From Streptomyces griseoflavus (lineage in GTDB: Bacteria > Actinomycetota > Actinomycetes > Streptomycetales > Streptomycetaceae), in the NCBI RefSeq assembly GCF_014649995.1, contig NZ_BMUC01000006.1:165601-229600 (forward strand): 64,000 bases of DNA, read 5' to 3'. Every line of letters begins with the position of its first letter. Position 1 is the stretch's first letter. Positions 51,747-60,252 of the stretch are shown in pieces. Under the pieces are notes generated by a model. That model saw only the letters and a list, made by a program, of their open reading frames with translations, was not told where the DNA came from and searched no databases. A program made the translations under genes and the position numbers.

Positions 51747-52565
51747 ATGGGCACCACGACACGGAGAAACGCCTCGGCGATGAGGATGGTGGGCGCGCTG
51801 CTCGCCCTGTACCGCCAGTCCGCCGGCCACACCCAGAAGTCCCTGGGCGAGCGCTTCGTCATCGGCGAGCAGCAGATCGCCTCCATCGAGCAGGGCAGAC
51901 GCCCGCTGAAGCCGGACCTCGCCGAGCAGCTCGACGACCTCCTCGACACCAAGGGCGCCCTCTCGGTCGCGCTCAGCCGGATGCCGGAGGTGGACCTGGT
52001 GCCGCTGTGGGCGGAGGAGTACCTGGACCGGGAGCGGGAGGCTATCGCGATCTCCGTGTACGGAAGCCTCGCCGTACCGGGGCAGCTGCAAACCGAGGCG
52101 TACGCCCGGGCCGTCTTCCGCAGCCGGGTCCCTGTCTACGACGAGGAGGAGATCGAGCAACTCGTCGCCTCGCGCATGCAGCGGCAGGACATCCTGCGGC
52201 GCAAAGTGCCGCCCACCACCAGCTTCGTCGTCTGGGAGGCTGTGCTCAGGGATCGTCTGGGCGGGAGGGACGTGTACGTGGAGCAACTGAGGAAGCTGCG
52301 CGAATACGCCGACGTACCCGGAATCACCCTTCAGGTGCTGCCCCTTGGCCGCACGTCTCACGCCGGGCTGGACGGCCCCTTCGTCCTCCTGGAAACCCCC
52401 GAGCATCAGCGGGTCGCCTACATGGAAACCCACCGAGGCAGTCAACTGATCGCCGATCCGGATGGGGTGGGGATCCTCACACAGAAGTATGCGATGCTGC
52501 GAACCCAGGCCCTCAACACCGAGGATACGAGGGACCTGCTGGACCGGCTTCGGGGAGAGGCATGA
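51747..52565 (+). CDS. XRE-family regulator, Scr1/DUF5753 type (WhiJ-like)
   Basis: A 272-residue regulator. Helix-turn-helix at about 15-70 (LLALYRQSAGHTQKSLGERF, IGEQQIASIEQGRRPL), then the DUF5753 domain with VYGSLAVPGQLQTEAYARAV, VWEAVLRDRLGG and ITLQVLPLG. These proteins pair with a DUF397 protein, which here overlaps its end by 4 bp. In whiJ-type systems the pair is thought to control a developmental repressor state; related Scr1 pairs have also been proposed as toxin-antitoxin-like. GGGGGG lies ten bases before the ATG at 51747; the frame continues up to 51654, but that part overlaps the divergent gene. Confidence 0.9.
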   Translation: MGTTTRRNASAMRMVGALLALYRQSAGHTQKSLGERFVIGEQQIASIEQGRRPLKPDLAEQLDDLLDTKGALSVALSRMPEVDLVPLWAEEYLDREREAIAISVYGSLAVPGQLQTEAYARAVFRSRVPVYDEEEIEQLVASRMQRQDILRRKVPPTTSFVVWEAVLRDRLGGRDVYVEQLRKLREYADVPGITLQVLPLGRTSHAGLDGPFVLLETPEHQRVAYMETHRGSQLIADPDGVGILTQKYAMLRTQALNTEDTRDLLDRLRGEA

Positions 52566-52747
52566 GTGGCACCGCACTTGAGTGGTTCAAGTCGAGTTAC
52601 AGCGGCAGCGAAGGCGGCGAATGCCTCGAAGTCGCCACCCGGCCCGCCGCCGTCCACATCCGCGACTCCAAGAACCCGGACGCCCCCCACCTCACCGTCA
52701 CCCCTGAGGCCTGGACGGCCTTCCTCTCCGTACCGTCGACGGAGTAA
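52562..52747 (+). CDS. DUF397 protein, partner of the WhiJ-like regulator
   Basis: A 61-residue protein with the DUF397 signature: LEWFKSSYSGSEGGECLEVA, then VHIRDSKNPDAPHLTVTPEA and the terminal WTAFLSV. Its ATG overlaps the XRE stop (ATGA), giving tight coupling. In the WhiJ-like systems the DUF397 protein modulates DNA binding of its partner. The product has one cysteine. Family and pairing are firm; the specific target is unknown. Confidence 0.93.
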   Translation: MSGTALEWFKSSYSGSEGGECLEVATRPAAVHIRDSKNPDAPHLTVTPEAWTAFLSVPSTE

Positions 52748-52770
52748 CGCGCGAGGCACGGGAGGCCGGG

Positions 52771-52878
52771 ATGTCCGGGACGACGGCGACGACGGCCGAG
52801 GTGATGGCCGAGCTGGCCGCGCTGGAGGATCCGAGGATCCGCGCCGTGAACGAGAAGCACGGTGACGACCACGGGTGA
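52771..52878 (+). pseudogene. Detached N-terminal fragment of the AlkD-like gene
   Basis: A 35-codon frame with an excellent ribosome binding site (GGGAGG, five bases before the ATG at 52771) encodes MSGTTATTAEVMAELAAL and then EDPRIRAVNEKHGDDHG before TGA at 52876-52878. This is the normal beginning of COG4912 DNA alkylation repair proteins. The stop overlaps the GTG of the following frame (GTGA), and restoring one G in the GGG run at 52873-52875 would fuse the two into one protein. A one-base deletion or a sequencing error is the likely cause. Confidence 0.65.
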
Positions 52879-53447
52879 ACCTGAGCAAGCTGCGGGCGCT
52901 CGCCAAGCGGCTGAGGACGCGGCAGGAGCTCGCGCGTGAGCTGTGGGCGACGGAGGACTCCGCCGCGCGGCTGCTGGCGCTGCTGGTGTGCCGGCCGAAG
53001 GCGTTCGGGCGGGACGAACTGGACGGGATGCTGCGCGAGGCCCGTACGCCCAAGGTGCAGGACTGGCTCGTCGCCTACGTGGTGAAGAAGAGCCCGCACG
53101 CCGAGGACCTGCGCCTCGCCTGGCTCGCCGACCCGGATCCGGTGGTCGCCGCCGCGGGCTGGGCGCTGACCACCGAGCGGGTGGCGAAGAAGCCCGAGGG
53201 TCTCGATCTGGCGGGGCTGCTCGACGTCGTCGAGTCGGAGATGAAGGACGCCCCGGACCGTCTCCAGTGGGCGATGAACCACTGCCTCGCGCAGATCGGC
53301 ATCGACCACGCCGGGTACCGCGCCCGGGCGATCGGCATCGGTGAGCGGCTGGAGGTGCTCAAGGACTACCCGGTGTCCCCGGGCTGTACGTCCCCGTTCG
53401 CGCCGGTGTGGATCGGCGAGATGGTCAGCCGGCGGCAGGGCGCGTAG
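52875..53447 (+). CDS. AlkD-type DNA alkylation repair protein, split by an apparent frameshift
   Basis: A 190-residue body of a HEAT-repeat DNA glycosylase-like protein (COG4912/AlkD family). Features include KLRALAKRLRTRQELARELW, LLVCRPKAFGRDELDGMLRE, VQDWLVAYVVKKSPHAEDLR and RLQWAMNHCLAQIGI. It starts at a GTG without its own strong ribosome binding site, directly overlapping the stop of the N-terminal fragment. Translation by coupling at the GTGA overlap could still give a two-part protein. No resident ada or alkA gene is adjacent; the Ada-AlkA/ogt operon lies about 37 kb away. Confidence 0.75.
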   Translation: MNLSKLRALAKRLRTRQELARELWATEDSAARLLALLVCRPKAFGRDELDGMLREARTPKVQDWLVAYVVKKSPHAEDLRLAWLADPDPVVAAAGWALTTERVAKKPEGLDLAGLLDVVESEMKDAPDRLQWAMNHCLAQIGIDHAGYRARAIGIGERLEVLKDYPVSPGCTSPFAPVWIGEMVSRRQGA

Positions 53448-53512
53448 GCAACGCGCGGCACGGGCGGGAAAAGCGATGGCGCGGCCGGAACCGCCCGTCC
53501 AGCATGGGGCGC

Positions 53513-54073
53513 ATGACTGACGCACCCGCGCGATGGACCGAGGCCACCGTCCACCCCGACATGTGGGCCGACCCCGACACGGACCCCCGCAACAACGACG
53601 GCCCCGCCCCGGACGGGGAGCTCGCGACCCTGGTGGACGTGCTGACGAACTACCGGCTGACCCTGCGGATGAAGTGCGAGGGGCTGGACGCGGAGCAGCT
53701 GGCGCGGCGGTCGGTGCCGCCGTCGACGATGTCGCTGCTCGGGCTGGTGCGGCACCTCGCCGAGGCGGAGCGGGACTGGCGCAACTGGATCACCGACGGG
53801 GAGCCGCTGCCGAAGCTGTACGGCAGGCGCGACGGGGACTTCGACGGGGCGGTCGGCGACCCGGCCGTGGTCGAGGCCGCGTACACGGACCTGGAGCGGG
53901 AACAGGCGGCGACCGACGCCGAGCTGGACGGGCACGCGGACCTCGGGGCGCGGCTCGGCAAGGACGGGATCGCGGTGCGGGAGCTGCTGGTGCACCGGGT
54001 CGAGGAGTACGCGCGGCACTGCGGGCACGCGGACCTGCTGCGCGAGTGTGTCGACGGGCGGGTCGGACAGTAA
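53513..54073 (+). CDS. DinB-family protein (DUF664)
   Basis: A 186-residue four-helix-bundle protein. The segments LATLVDVLTNYRLTLRMKCE, LGLVRHLAEAERDWRNWI and AVRELLVHRVEEYARHCGHA carry three histidines spaced as metal ligands in DinB/YfiT proteins, including the last AR-HCGHADL motif typical of DUF664. Function is probably thiol-dependent transfer or hydrolysis; no substrate is known. The ATG at 53513 is used; the frame upstream is Arg/Gly-rich. It converges on the esterase gene. Confidence 0.88.
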   Translation: MTDAPARWTEATVHPDMWADPDTDPRNNDGPAPDGELATLVDVLTNYRLTLRMKCEGLDAEQLARRSVPPSTMSLLGLVRHLAEAERDWRNWITDGEPLPKLYGRRDGDFDGAVGDPAVVEAAYTDLEREQAATDAELDGHADLGARLGKDGIAVRELLVHRVEEYARHCGHADLLRECVDGRVGQ

Positions 54074-54090
54074 CGGGCCCCGCTCGCGGT

Positions 54091-55635
54091 TCAGCCGCGG
54101 CGCAGGGCGCCCGTGCGGCGCAGCCGGCGGACGACCGAGCGGAGTTCGGCGGGCTGGTCGGTGGGGGTGGGGGCCTCCGGGGCGTCCCACAGGGCGAGTT
54201 CGCGGTCGCGGGGGCCGTGGACGGTGTGCGGGGCGCCGTCCCCGAACACCCGCACCGGGTGTCTCTCGTCCCACCGCTCCCATCCGGGGGAACCGTCGGT
54301 GACGAACCGTACCCAGGCGCCGTGCATCGCGTCGGCCAGGTCCTGCGGCGCGCCCTCGCCGGCGAGCTTGCGGGCGTCGGGTTCGTCGCCGCTGTCGAAG
54401 ACGAAGCCGAGTTCCAGCGCGTGGCAGGCGCCCATGCCGGGGCGGCCGGAGGGCCAGGCGAACTCGTACACGTACGAGGGGGCGTCGCGGCCGTCGGCGA
54501 GGCGGTGCAGCGGAGCGCGCAGCAGGTGGTCGGTGACCATCTGGCCGACGGTCTCGGCGGTGCCGGCGTCGGGGTGCAGGGTGCGGTAGCCGCGCGGGAC
54601 CTCGCTGCCGCAGTGGCAGCGGGCCTTCGCACCGGCCAGGGCGACCGTGCCGAGGCGGTCGACGCGTTCCAGGAGGCCGCCGGGGACCAGCCAGAGGCGG
54701 TACTCGTCGCGGGTCCAGCCGGTCAGGAGGTCGACGCCGGGGGCGGCGCCGTCGGTGAGGGCGTCCAGGGGGTCGCGCGGGACCAGGTCGCCGTCGACGA
54801 CGATGCCGAAGGCGGGGCCGCCGAGCACGGGGCTGCTGCGGCGGCCGATGTCGGCCTGGACGCGCAGCAGGTGCTCGCGGTCGACGGCGGCGAAGGCCTC
54901 GGCGGTGGCGGGTGTCTTCAGGCGGGCCGCCATCCGGCGGACCATGCGCCGCACCTTGTCGCGGTCGGTGGTCTCGGGAGGGCCGCTCTGCAGGACGGCC
55001 CGGCGGACCAGGCCCCGCGCCTGCGGGGCGGCGAGCAGCGCGCCCGCGCTGATGGCCCCGGCGGACTGGCCGCCGAGGGTGACGCGGGCGGGGTCGCCGC
55101 CGAAGGCGGCTATCGCGTCGTGGACCCACCGCAGGGCGGCCAGCTGGTCGCGCAGTCCGGGGTTGGCGGGGGCGTCCGGGAAGAGGCCGTAGCCCTCGAC
55201 GCCCAGGCGGTAGTTGAGGGACACGAAGACGACGCCGTCGCGGGCGAAGGTGCCGCCGTCGTAGACGGGGACGGCGGAGGATCCCCTGGTCAGGGCGCCG
55301 CCGTGGAGCCACACGAGGACGGGGAGCCGGGCGTCGGGGGACGGGTCCGGGGTCCACACGTTCAGGTTGAGGCAGTCGTCGCCGGGGATCACCGGGTCCG
55401 AGAGGTACTGGGCGAAGGCCTCGGAGTACGGGGGTTTCGGGGCCGTCGGGCCGAAGGCGCCGGCGTCGCGCACGCCGTCCCAGGGCTCCGGGGGGACGGG
55501 CGGGCGGAAGCGGCGGGGGCCGAAGGGGGGTGCCGCGTAGGGGATGCCCCGGAACACGGCGGCGTCCCGCTCCCAGCGGCCGCGCACGGCACCGTACGGC
55601 GTCCTGATCACGGGGTTCGCTCGGTCCGCCGTCAT
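54091..55635 (-). CDS. Type B carboxylesterase/lipase
   Basis: A 514-residue alpha/beta-hydrolase of the type B carboxylesterase family. The triad is visible: Ser in LGGQSAGAISAGALLAA, Glu in TRDEYRLWL, and His in GACHALELGFVF. The oxyanion hole is in VWLHGGALTRGSS. EDCLxLN-like GDDCLNLNVWTP is the usual family marker. There is no signal peptide, so it is intracellular. It hydrolyses carboxylic esters of unknown kind. It is divergent from a LacI-family gene, whose palindrome lies in the shared 210-bp region, so LacI control is likely. Confidence 0.93.
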   Translation of the reverse strand: MTADRANPVIRTPYGAVRGRWERDAAVFRGIPYAAPPFGPRRFRPPVPPEPWDGVRDAGAFGPTAPKPPYSEAFAQYLSDPVIPGDDCLNLNVWTPDPSPDARLPVLVWLHGGALTRGSSAVPVYDGGTFARDGVVFVSLNYRLGVEGYGLFPDAPANPGLRDQLAALRWVHDAIAAFGGDPARVTLGGQSAGAISAGALLAAPQARGLVRRAVLQSGPPETTDRDKVRRMVRRMAARLKTPATAEAFAAVDREHLLRVQADIGRRSSPVLGGPAFGIVVDGDLVPRDPLDALTDGAAPGVDLLTGWTRDEYRLWLVPGGLLERVDRLGTVALAGAKARCHCGSEVPRGYRTLHPDAGTAETVGQMVTDHLLRAPLHRLADGRDAPSYVYEFAWPSGRPGMGACHALELGFVFDSGDEPDARKLAGEGAPQDLADAMHGAWVRFVTDGSPGWERWDERHPVRVFGDGAPHTVHGPRDRELALWDAPEAPTPTDQPAELRSVVRRLRRTGALRRG

Positions 55636-55795
55636 GTGCCCACCAGCCCTTCGTCGCGTGGCGCCCACGCCCCGGCCCCTCCGTCCGGGGCGTCGCGGGC
55701 CCGGACCCGCCGGTAACCACAAGAGCACCACACCGCTCACCGGTATTCCTGTCGTCTGTGAGAGTTCTTCCCGCCCCGGGCCACCGGATCTACAG

Positions 55796-55811
55796 TAGGA
55801 AGCGCTTTCTA
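55796..55811. promoter_or_regulatory. LacI-type operator candidate
   Basis: TAGGAAGCGCTTTCTA is a 16-bp palindrome with one mismatched pair and a central CG, the form expected of LacI-family operators. It lies 34 bp upstream of the LacI start and 161 bp upstream of the divergent esterase start, so it may control both. Confidence 0.65.
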
Positions 55812-55845
55812 CACGCTGTCCGTCCGGTGGAGGTGGGGTGTCCCG

Positions 55846-56913
55846 ATGGTTCGTTCGGGTGGTGCCGGGATGACGGCGGGGCCGACGCTGGCGGTCGTGG
55901 CCCGCGAGGCGGGTGTGTCGGTGCCGACCGCGTCCAAGGTCGTCAACGGCCGCGAGGACGTGGCCCCGGAGACCCGCCGGCGCGTCACGGAGGCCCTGGA
56001 CCGGCTCGGCTACGTCCGCCGGCCCCGGTTCGACGGAGCCCGTTCCCCCCGCCTGGTGGACCTGGTGGTGCACTCCCTCACGGACTCCGCTTCGGGCGCG
56101 GTGCTGCACGGCGCCGAGGAGGCGGCGCACGACGCCGGACTGGAGATCGTGGTGTCGGCGGCCCTCTCCCGGGGCCGGGCCGCGGCCGGACGCCCGGAGC
56201 GTGCCTGGCTGGACAAGCTGGTGCTGCGCGGGTCGGCGGGCGTGCTGCTCCACCTGGCGGAGCTCAGCGAGCCGCAGTACGCCTGGCTGGAGCAGCACCG
56301 TGTCCCCTTCGCGATGATCGACCCGGTGCACGAGCCGCCGCCGGGCGCGGTCTCGGTGGGCGGGGCGAACTGGCAGGGCGGGGTGACGGCGGCCGAGCAC
56401 CTGCTGTCGCTCGGCCACGAGCGCGTCGCCGTCATCGCCGGCCGCCGGCGCACGCTCTCCGGCGGTGCGCGCATCGCCGGATACCGCTCGGCCCTCGCCG
56501 CGGCCGGCCTGCGCCACCGCCCCGAGTACGTCCGGCACACCGGGCCCGACGAGAACGCCGCCCGCCGCCGGATGCGGGAACTCCTCGACCTGCCGGAGCC
56601 GCCGACGGCCGTCTTCCTCTGCTCGGACCGGATGGCGTTCGGGGTGTACGAGGCGCTGGCCGAGCGGGGCCTGCGGGTGCCGCGGGACATGAGCGTGGTC
56701 GGCTTCGACGACCTCCCCGAGGCGCGCTGGCCGGCCCCGGCGCTGACCACCGTCCGCCAGCCGCTGGCCGAGATGGCGGCGACGGCCCTGCGGCTGCTGG
56801 TCCGCATGATGGACGGCCACCGCCCCGAGAGCACCCGCACGGAACTGTCGACCCGGCTGGTGGAACGCGCGAGCACGGCGCCGCCCGGAGGGCGACCGGA
56901 CGGTCACGGGTGA
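55846..56913 (+). CDS. LacI-family transcriptional regulator
   Basis: A 355-residue repressor. The helix-turn-helix with hinge (TLAVVAREAGVSVPTASKVV, NGREDVAPETRRRVTEALDR, LGYV) is followed by a periplasmic-binding-like sugar domain with HLLSLGHERVAVIAGRR, TAVFLCSDRMAFGVYEALAE and MSVVGFDDLPEARWPAPALT. It follows the full family length. The ATG at 55846 follows GGAGGTGG; 55870 is an alternative. It is divergent from the esterase, and a palindrome lies directly upstream. Inducer unknown. Confidence 0.93.
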   Translation: MVRSGGAGMTAGPTLAVVAREAGVSVPTASKVVNGREDVAPETRRRVTEALDRLGYVRRPRFDGARSPRLVDLVVHSLTDSASGAVLHGAEEAAHDAGLEIVVSAALSRGRAAAGRPERAWLDKLVLRGSAGVLLHLAELSEPQYAWLEQHRVPFAMIDPVHEPPPGAVSVGGANWQGGVTAAEHLLSLGHERVAVIAGRRRTLSGGARIAGYRSALAAAGLRHRPEYVRHTGPDENAARRRMRELLDLPEPPTAVFLCSDRMAFGVYEALAERGLRVPRDMSVVGFDDLPEARWPAPALTTVRQPLAEMAATALRLLVRMMDGHRPESTRTELSTRLVERASTAPPGGRPDGHG

Positions 56914-57158
56914 CGGGCGTCGCCCCGCCCGGTCCGCCGTGACGCAGCTCACGTCGATCAGCGGCCCGATCTTGGAATGCGCGGCCCGCCGTCCTTGCTC
57001 CCCTCCTTATGGGCGCGCTCCGCCCATGGGCCTGCCCTCTCCCGGGGTGCGCCGGGCAATGGTGCTCAGCGCGACCGGCCACGAGAGCCGGGGACGACCT
57101 CGGTCCCACCCCCCTCCCTCGGATCCGGCCCGCTGTCTTCGAAAGGTTTCCCCGCACC

Positions 57159-58385
57159 ATGCCCCTGGCCCTGCTGGCCCTGGCCGTCGTCGCCTTCGGC
57201 CTCGGCACGACCGAGTTCGCCACCATGGGGCTGCTGCCCCAGATAGCCGACGGGGTCGGCGTCTCCGTGCCGGACGCCGGCAACCTCGTCTCCGCCTACG
57301 CGCTCGGTGTCGTCGTCGGCGCGCCGCTGCTGACGGGCATCGGCGCGCGCCTGCCGCACAAACGACTGCTGCTGCTCCTGACCGGGCTGTTCGTGGTCGG
57401 CAACATCGCGTCCGCGCTCGCGCCCACCTACGGCACGCTCTTCGGCGCGCGCTTCCTGACCGGGCTGCCGCACGGGGCGCTGTTCGGCGTGGGCGCCGTC
57501 GTCGCCTCCCGGCTGGTCGCCCCCGACCGGGCCGCGCGGGCCGTCTCCCGCATGTTCCTCGGACTCACGGTCGCCAACATCGTCGGTGTGCCGGCCGGCA
57601 CGGCCCTGGGCCAGCAGCTCGGCTGGCGGTCCGCCTTCCTCGCCATCGCCGTCATCGGGGTCGCCGCCCTCGCCGCGCTGGCCCTCTTCGTCCCCCACCA
57701 GCCCCGTGCCGGGCAGTCCGGCATCCGCCACGAGCTGCGGGCGATGGGCAACCGGCAGGTCGCCCTCGGCCTGGCCGTCGCCGTGGTGGGCTTCGGCGGC
57801 TTCTTCGCCGTCTACAGCTACCTGGTGCCCATCCTGACCAACGTCACGGGCATCTCCGAGTCCTCGACCACCCTGGTGCTCGCGCTCTACGGCGTCGGCA
57901 TGACGCTGGGCACGCTGATCGCGGGCCCGCTCACCGACCGTGCCCTGCGCCCCACGCTGTACGCGGGCCTCGCCCTGCTCGCCGCGGCGCTGGTGACGTT
58001 CTCCTTCACCGTCCACAGCACCTGGCCCGCCCTGGTGACGATCACCTTCATCGGCGCGCTGGGCTCCCTCATCACCACGCCGATCCAGATGCTGCTCATG
58101 GCGAAGGCCAAGGACGCCCCCACCATGGCGGCGGCCTCCAACCACTCCGCCTTCAACCTGGCCAACGCGGGCGGCGCCTGGCTCGGCGGTCTGGCCCTCT
58201 CGGCGGGCTGGGGCTGGACCTCCCCCGCCCTGGTCGGCGCCGTCCTCGCCGTGGCCGGCCTCGGCCTCGCCCTCACCGGCGGCCTGCTGGGCCGGGGCGG
58301 CCGCCGCTCCGAGGTGATCACCTCGTCCTCCACCGGCGCCCCGGCGGGGGACGGCAGGGTCACGGCGTCCCACCGCCCGGACTGA
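57159..58385 (+). CDS. MFS transporter, DHA1/AraJ type
   Basis: A 408-residue, 12-helix transporter. LGTTEFATMGLLPQIADGVG in helix 1 and the motif around AYALGVVVGAPLLTGIGARL are typical of the AraJ/YdhP-like branch that exports sugars, arabinose-like compounds or drugs. The ATG at 57159 is preceded by GAAAGG at slightly long spacing. The C-terminus is Gly/Ser/Thr-rich, and its last 26 bp overlap the converging ThuA gene. Substrate unknown. Confidence 0.9.
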   Translation: MPLALLALAVVAFGLGTTEFATMGLLPQIADGVGVSVPDAGNLVSAYALGVVVGAPLLTGIGARLPHKRLLLLLTGLFVVGNIASALAPTYGTLFGARFLTGLPHGALFGVGAVVASRLVAPDRAARAVSRMFLGLTVANIVGVPAGTALGQQLGWRSAFLAIAVIGVAALAALALFVPHQPRAGQSGIRHELRAMGNRQVALGLAVAVVGFGGFFAVYSYLVPILTNVTGISESSTTLVLALYGVGMTLGTLIAGPLTDRALRPTLYAGLALLAAALVTFSFTVHSTWPALVTITFIGALGSLITTPIQMLLMAKAKDAPTMAAASNHSAFNLANAGGAWLGGLALSAGWGWTSPALVGAVLAVAGLGLALTGGLLGRGGRRSEVITSSSTGAPAGDGRVTASHRPD

Positions 58386-59049
58386 CCCGCTCGCCCGCCC
58401 TCGCCGCCCAGCCGATCCCGCCGCGCAGGTGGGCGAGGAACGCGGGGTCCTCGTAGGCCTCCGCGGCATGCCCGAGCGCGGTGTAGAACACCCGCCCGGC
58501 GCCCTGGTCACGGCACCAGGCCAGGGGGTGGTCGGATCCCATCCCGCCGCCCTCGTACGAGGACTCGTCGGCGCGGACCAGGACCCGCGCGGTGGGACGC
58601 GGGCTGGACCGGAAGTCGTACCACTCGTCGGTGAACTCCCAGACGGCCGGCAGGTGCCGGGTCGCCGGGTGGTCGTGGTCCTCGACGACGGCGCGGCCCG
58701 GCTGGTAGGCCGGGTGCCGGTCGAAGCGTGCGCCGAGGAGTTCGCCGTAGTAGGGCCAGTCGTACTCCGTGCACGCGGCGGCGTGCACCCCGGCGAACCC
58801 GCCGCCCGCCTCCACGTACGCGGCGAGCCGCTCGCGTCCGGCCGGGGTGAGGACCTCGCCGCTGGTGGAGAGGAACACGACGGCGGCGTACCGGTCGAGC
58901 GGCCGCTCGAAGAGGGCCGGGTCCTCGGTGGCGTCGACGTCGAACACACCGAGTCCGCGCAGGGCGGCGACACCGGCGGCGAGGGAGTCGTGCCGGTAGT
59001 CGGTGGTCCGGGTGTACACGAGGAGGGCGGGGCGCTCGGGGACGGTCAT
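58360..59049 (-). CDS. ThuA-domain protein
   Basis: A 229-residue protein of the ThuA/DUF1080-linked fold, a class I glutamine amidotransferase-like domain. Hallmarks are LLVYTRTTDYRHDS, AVVFLSTSGEVLTPAGRERL, GGGFAGVHAAACTEYDWPYY and PLAWCRDQGAGRVFYTALGH. ThuA was described in trehalose use in rhizobia; the function in Streptomyces is not known. No signal peptide. The end overlaps the MFS gene by 26 bp. Confidence 0.9.
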   Translation of the reverse strand: MTVPERPALLVYTRTTDYRHDSLAAGVAALRGLGVFDVDATEDPALFERPLDRYAAVVFLSTSGEVLTPAGRERLAAYVEAGGGFAGVHAAACTEYDWPYYGELLGARFDRHPAYQPGRAVVEDHDHPATRHLPAVWEFTDEWYDFRSSPRPTARVLVRADESSYEGGGMGSDHPLAWCRDQGAGRVFYTALGHAAEAYEDPAFLAHLRGGIGWAARAGERVSPGGGTP

Positions 59050-59168
59050 GCGCCAGAGCCTATGCGGCGGGCCGCCCCGGCCCGCCCGCTCCGCGAGGCC
59101 GTCCCGTCCGGACGCGCGTGTCCGATTCCTTCAAGACCGTCGTGCGGGCCCGGCCCTACGGTGAGCCC

Positions 59169-59573
59169 ATGAGTGCACGATTCGAAGCCATCGGAATGGT
59201 CGTCTCGGACATGGCCTCCTCCGTCGCCTTCTACCGGCGGCTGGGGTTCGCCTTCCCCGAGGGGGCCGAGACGCAGGGACACGTGGAAGCCGAACTGCCG
59301 GGCGGGCTGCGGTTCATGATGGACACGGAGGAGGTGGTCCGCTCCTTCCTCACGCAGTGGCGGCCGCCGGCGCCGGGCGAGGGCAGGACCTCCCTCGCGC
59401 TGCGGTGCGACGGTCCGGCGGACGTCGACTCGCTCTTCGAGGAGATGACCGACGCCGGCAGCCGGTTCGAGATGAAGCCGTTCGACGCGCCGTGGGGGCA
59501 GCGCTACGCCGTCCTCCTCGACCCGGACGGCAACGGCGTGGACCTGTTCGCGCCGCTACCCGCGGGCGAGTAG
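59169..59573 (+). CDS. VOC (glyoxalase/bleomycin resistance) family protein
   Basis: A 134-residue two-beta-alpha-beta-beta-beta protein of the VOC fold. [18 protein letters not shown] starts the first module and [18 protein letters not shown] ends the second. The usual metal positions His and Glu are not all present ([10 protein letters not shown] keeps one His/Glu pair), so a binding protein or a metal enzyme is possible. The ATG at 59169 gives the standard start. It overlaps the converging AraC gene by 18 bp. Confidence 0.88.
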   Translation: MSARFEAIGMVVSDMASSVAFYRRLGFAFPEGAETQGHVEAELPGGLRFMMDTEEVVRSFLTQWRPPAPGEGRTSLALRCDGPADVDSLFEEMTDAGSRFEMKPFDAPWGQRYAVLLDPDGNGVDLFAPLPAGE

Positions 59574-60242
59574 GCGGCCCAGCGACAGCCCCGTCAAGTC
59601 CCGTACGTCGCGGGCCAGGTGGGGCTGGTCGGCATAGCCGGCGCGGGCGGCCGTCTCGGCGAAGGGGACGCCCGCGCGGGCCAGGTCCAGGGCGCGGCGC
59701 AGGCGCAGGATGCGCGCCAGCGTCTTGGGCCCGTAACCGAAGGCCGCGAGGGAACGGCGGTGCAGCTGTCGAACGCTGAGGCCCAGTTCGCCGGCGGTGG
59801 CGGCGGCCGGACGGCCCGCTTCGAGGGCGGACGCGAGACGGGTGAGCAGCGGGTCCGGCGGGACCGTGTCCGCCGTCCGGCGCAGGGCGAGGTCCTCCAG
59901 GCCCCGCGCCGGGTCGCCCACCGCGTCGACCCGGGCGGTGAGACGGCGTACGGCCGCGGCGGGCCACAGGTCGGCCAGGTCGACGCGACGGTCGCGCAGT
60001 TCGTGGGCGGGGACGCCCAGCAGGGCGGGCGCGGTGCCGGGAGGGAAGCGGATGCCCGCCCAGAGGCCCGACACTCCCCCGGTGAGGTGGGCACGGGTGT
60101 CCGGGCCGGCGACCAGCAGGCGCCCTTCGTGCCAGAGCAGGTCCATGCAGCCGTCGGGCAGCACCCTGTCCAGCCCGTCCCCGGACGGGCTGCTGGTCCA
60201 CACGACCGCGCCCGGCAGCCGCGACGCCCGCTCCGTGTACAC
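59556..60242 (-). CDS. AraC-family transcriptional regulator (short N-domain)
   Basis: A 228-residue regulator. The N-terminal half ([38 protein letters not shown]) is the domain often seen with PGC-like effectors. The C-terminal AraC pair of helix-turn-helices is [20 protein letters not shown] and [20 protein letters not shown]. It starts at ATG 60242. It may regulate the adjacent VOC gene, but this is only inferred from position. Confidence 0.9.
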   Translation of the reverse strand: MYTERASRLPGAVVWTSSPSGDGLDRVLPDGCMDLLWHEGRLLVAGPDTRAHLTGGVSGLWAGIRFPPGTAPALLGVPAHELRDRRVDLADLWPAAAVRRLTARVDAVGDPARGLEDLALRRTADTVPPDPLLTRLASALEAGRPAAATAGELGLSVRQLHRRSLAAFGYGPKTLARILRLRRALDLARAGVPFAETAARAGYADQPHLARDVRDLTGLSLGRLLARG

Positions 60243-60252
60243 GCCGCCCAGG

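Noticed and set aside
56970-57000. GGAAT-containing stretch considered as a SigR promoter for the MFS gene.
   Set aside because: The matching GTT element at the required distance is missing (GCT is found).
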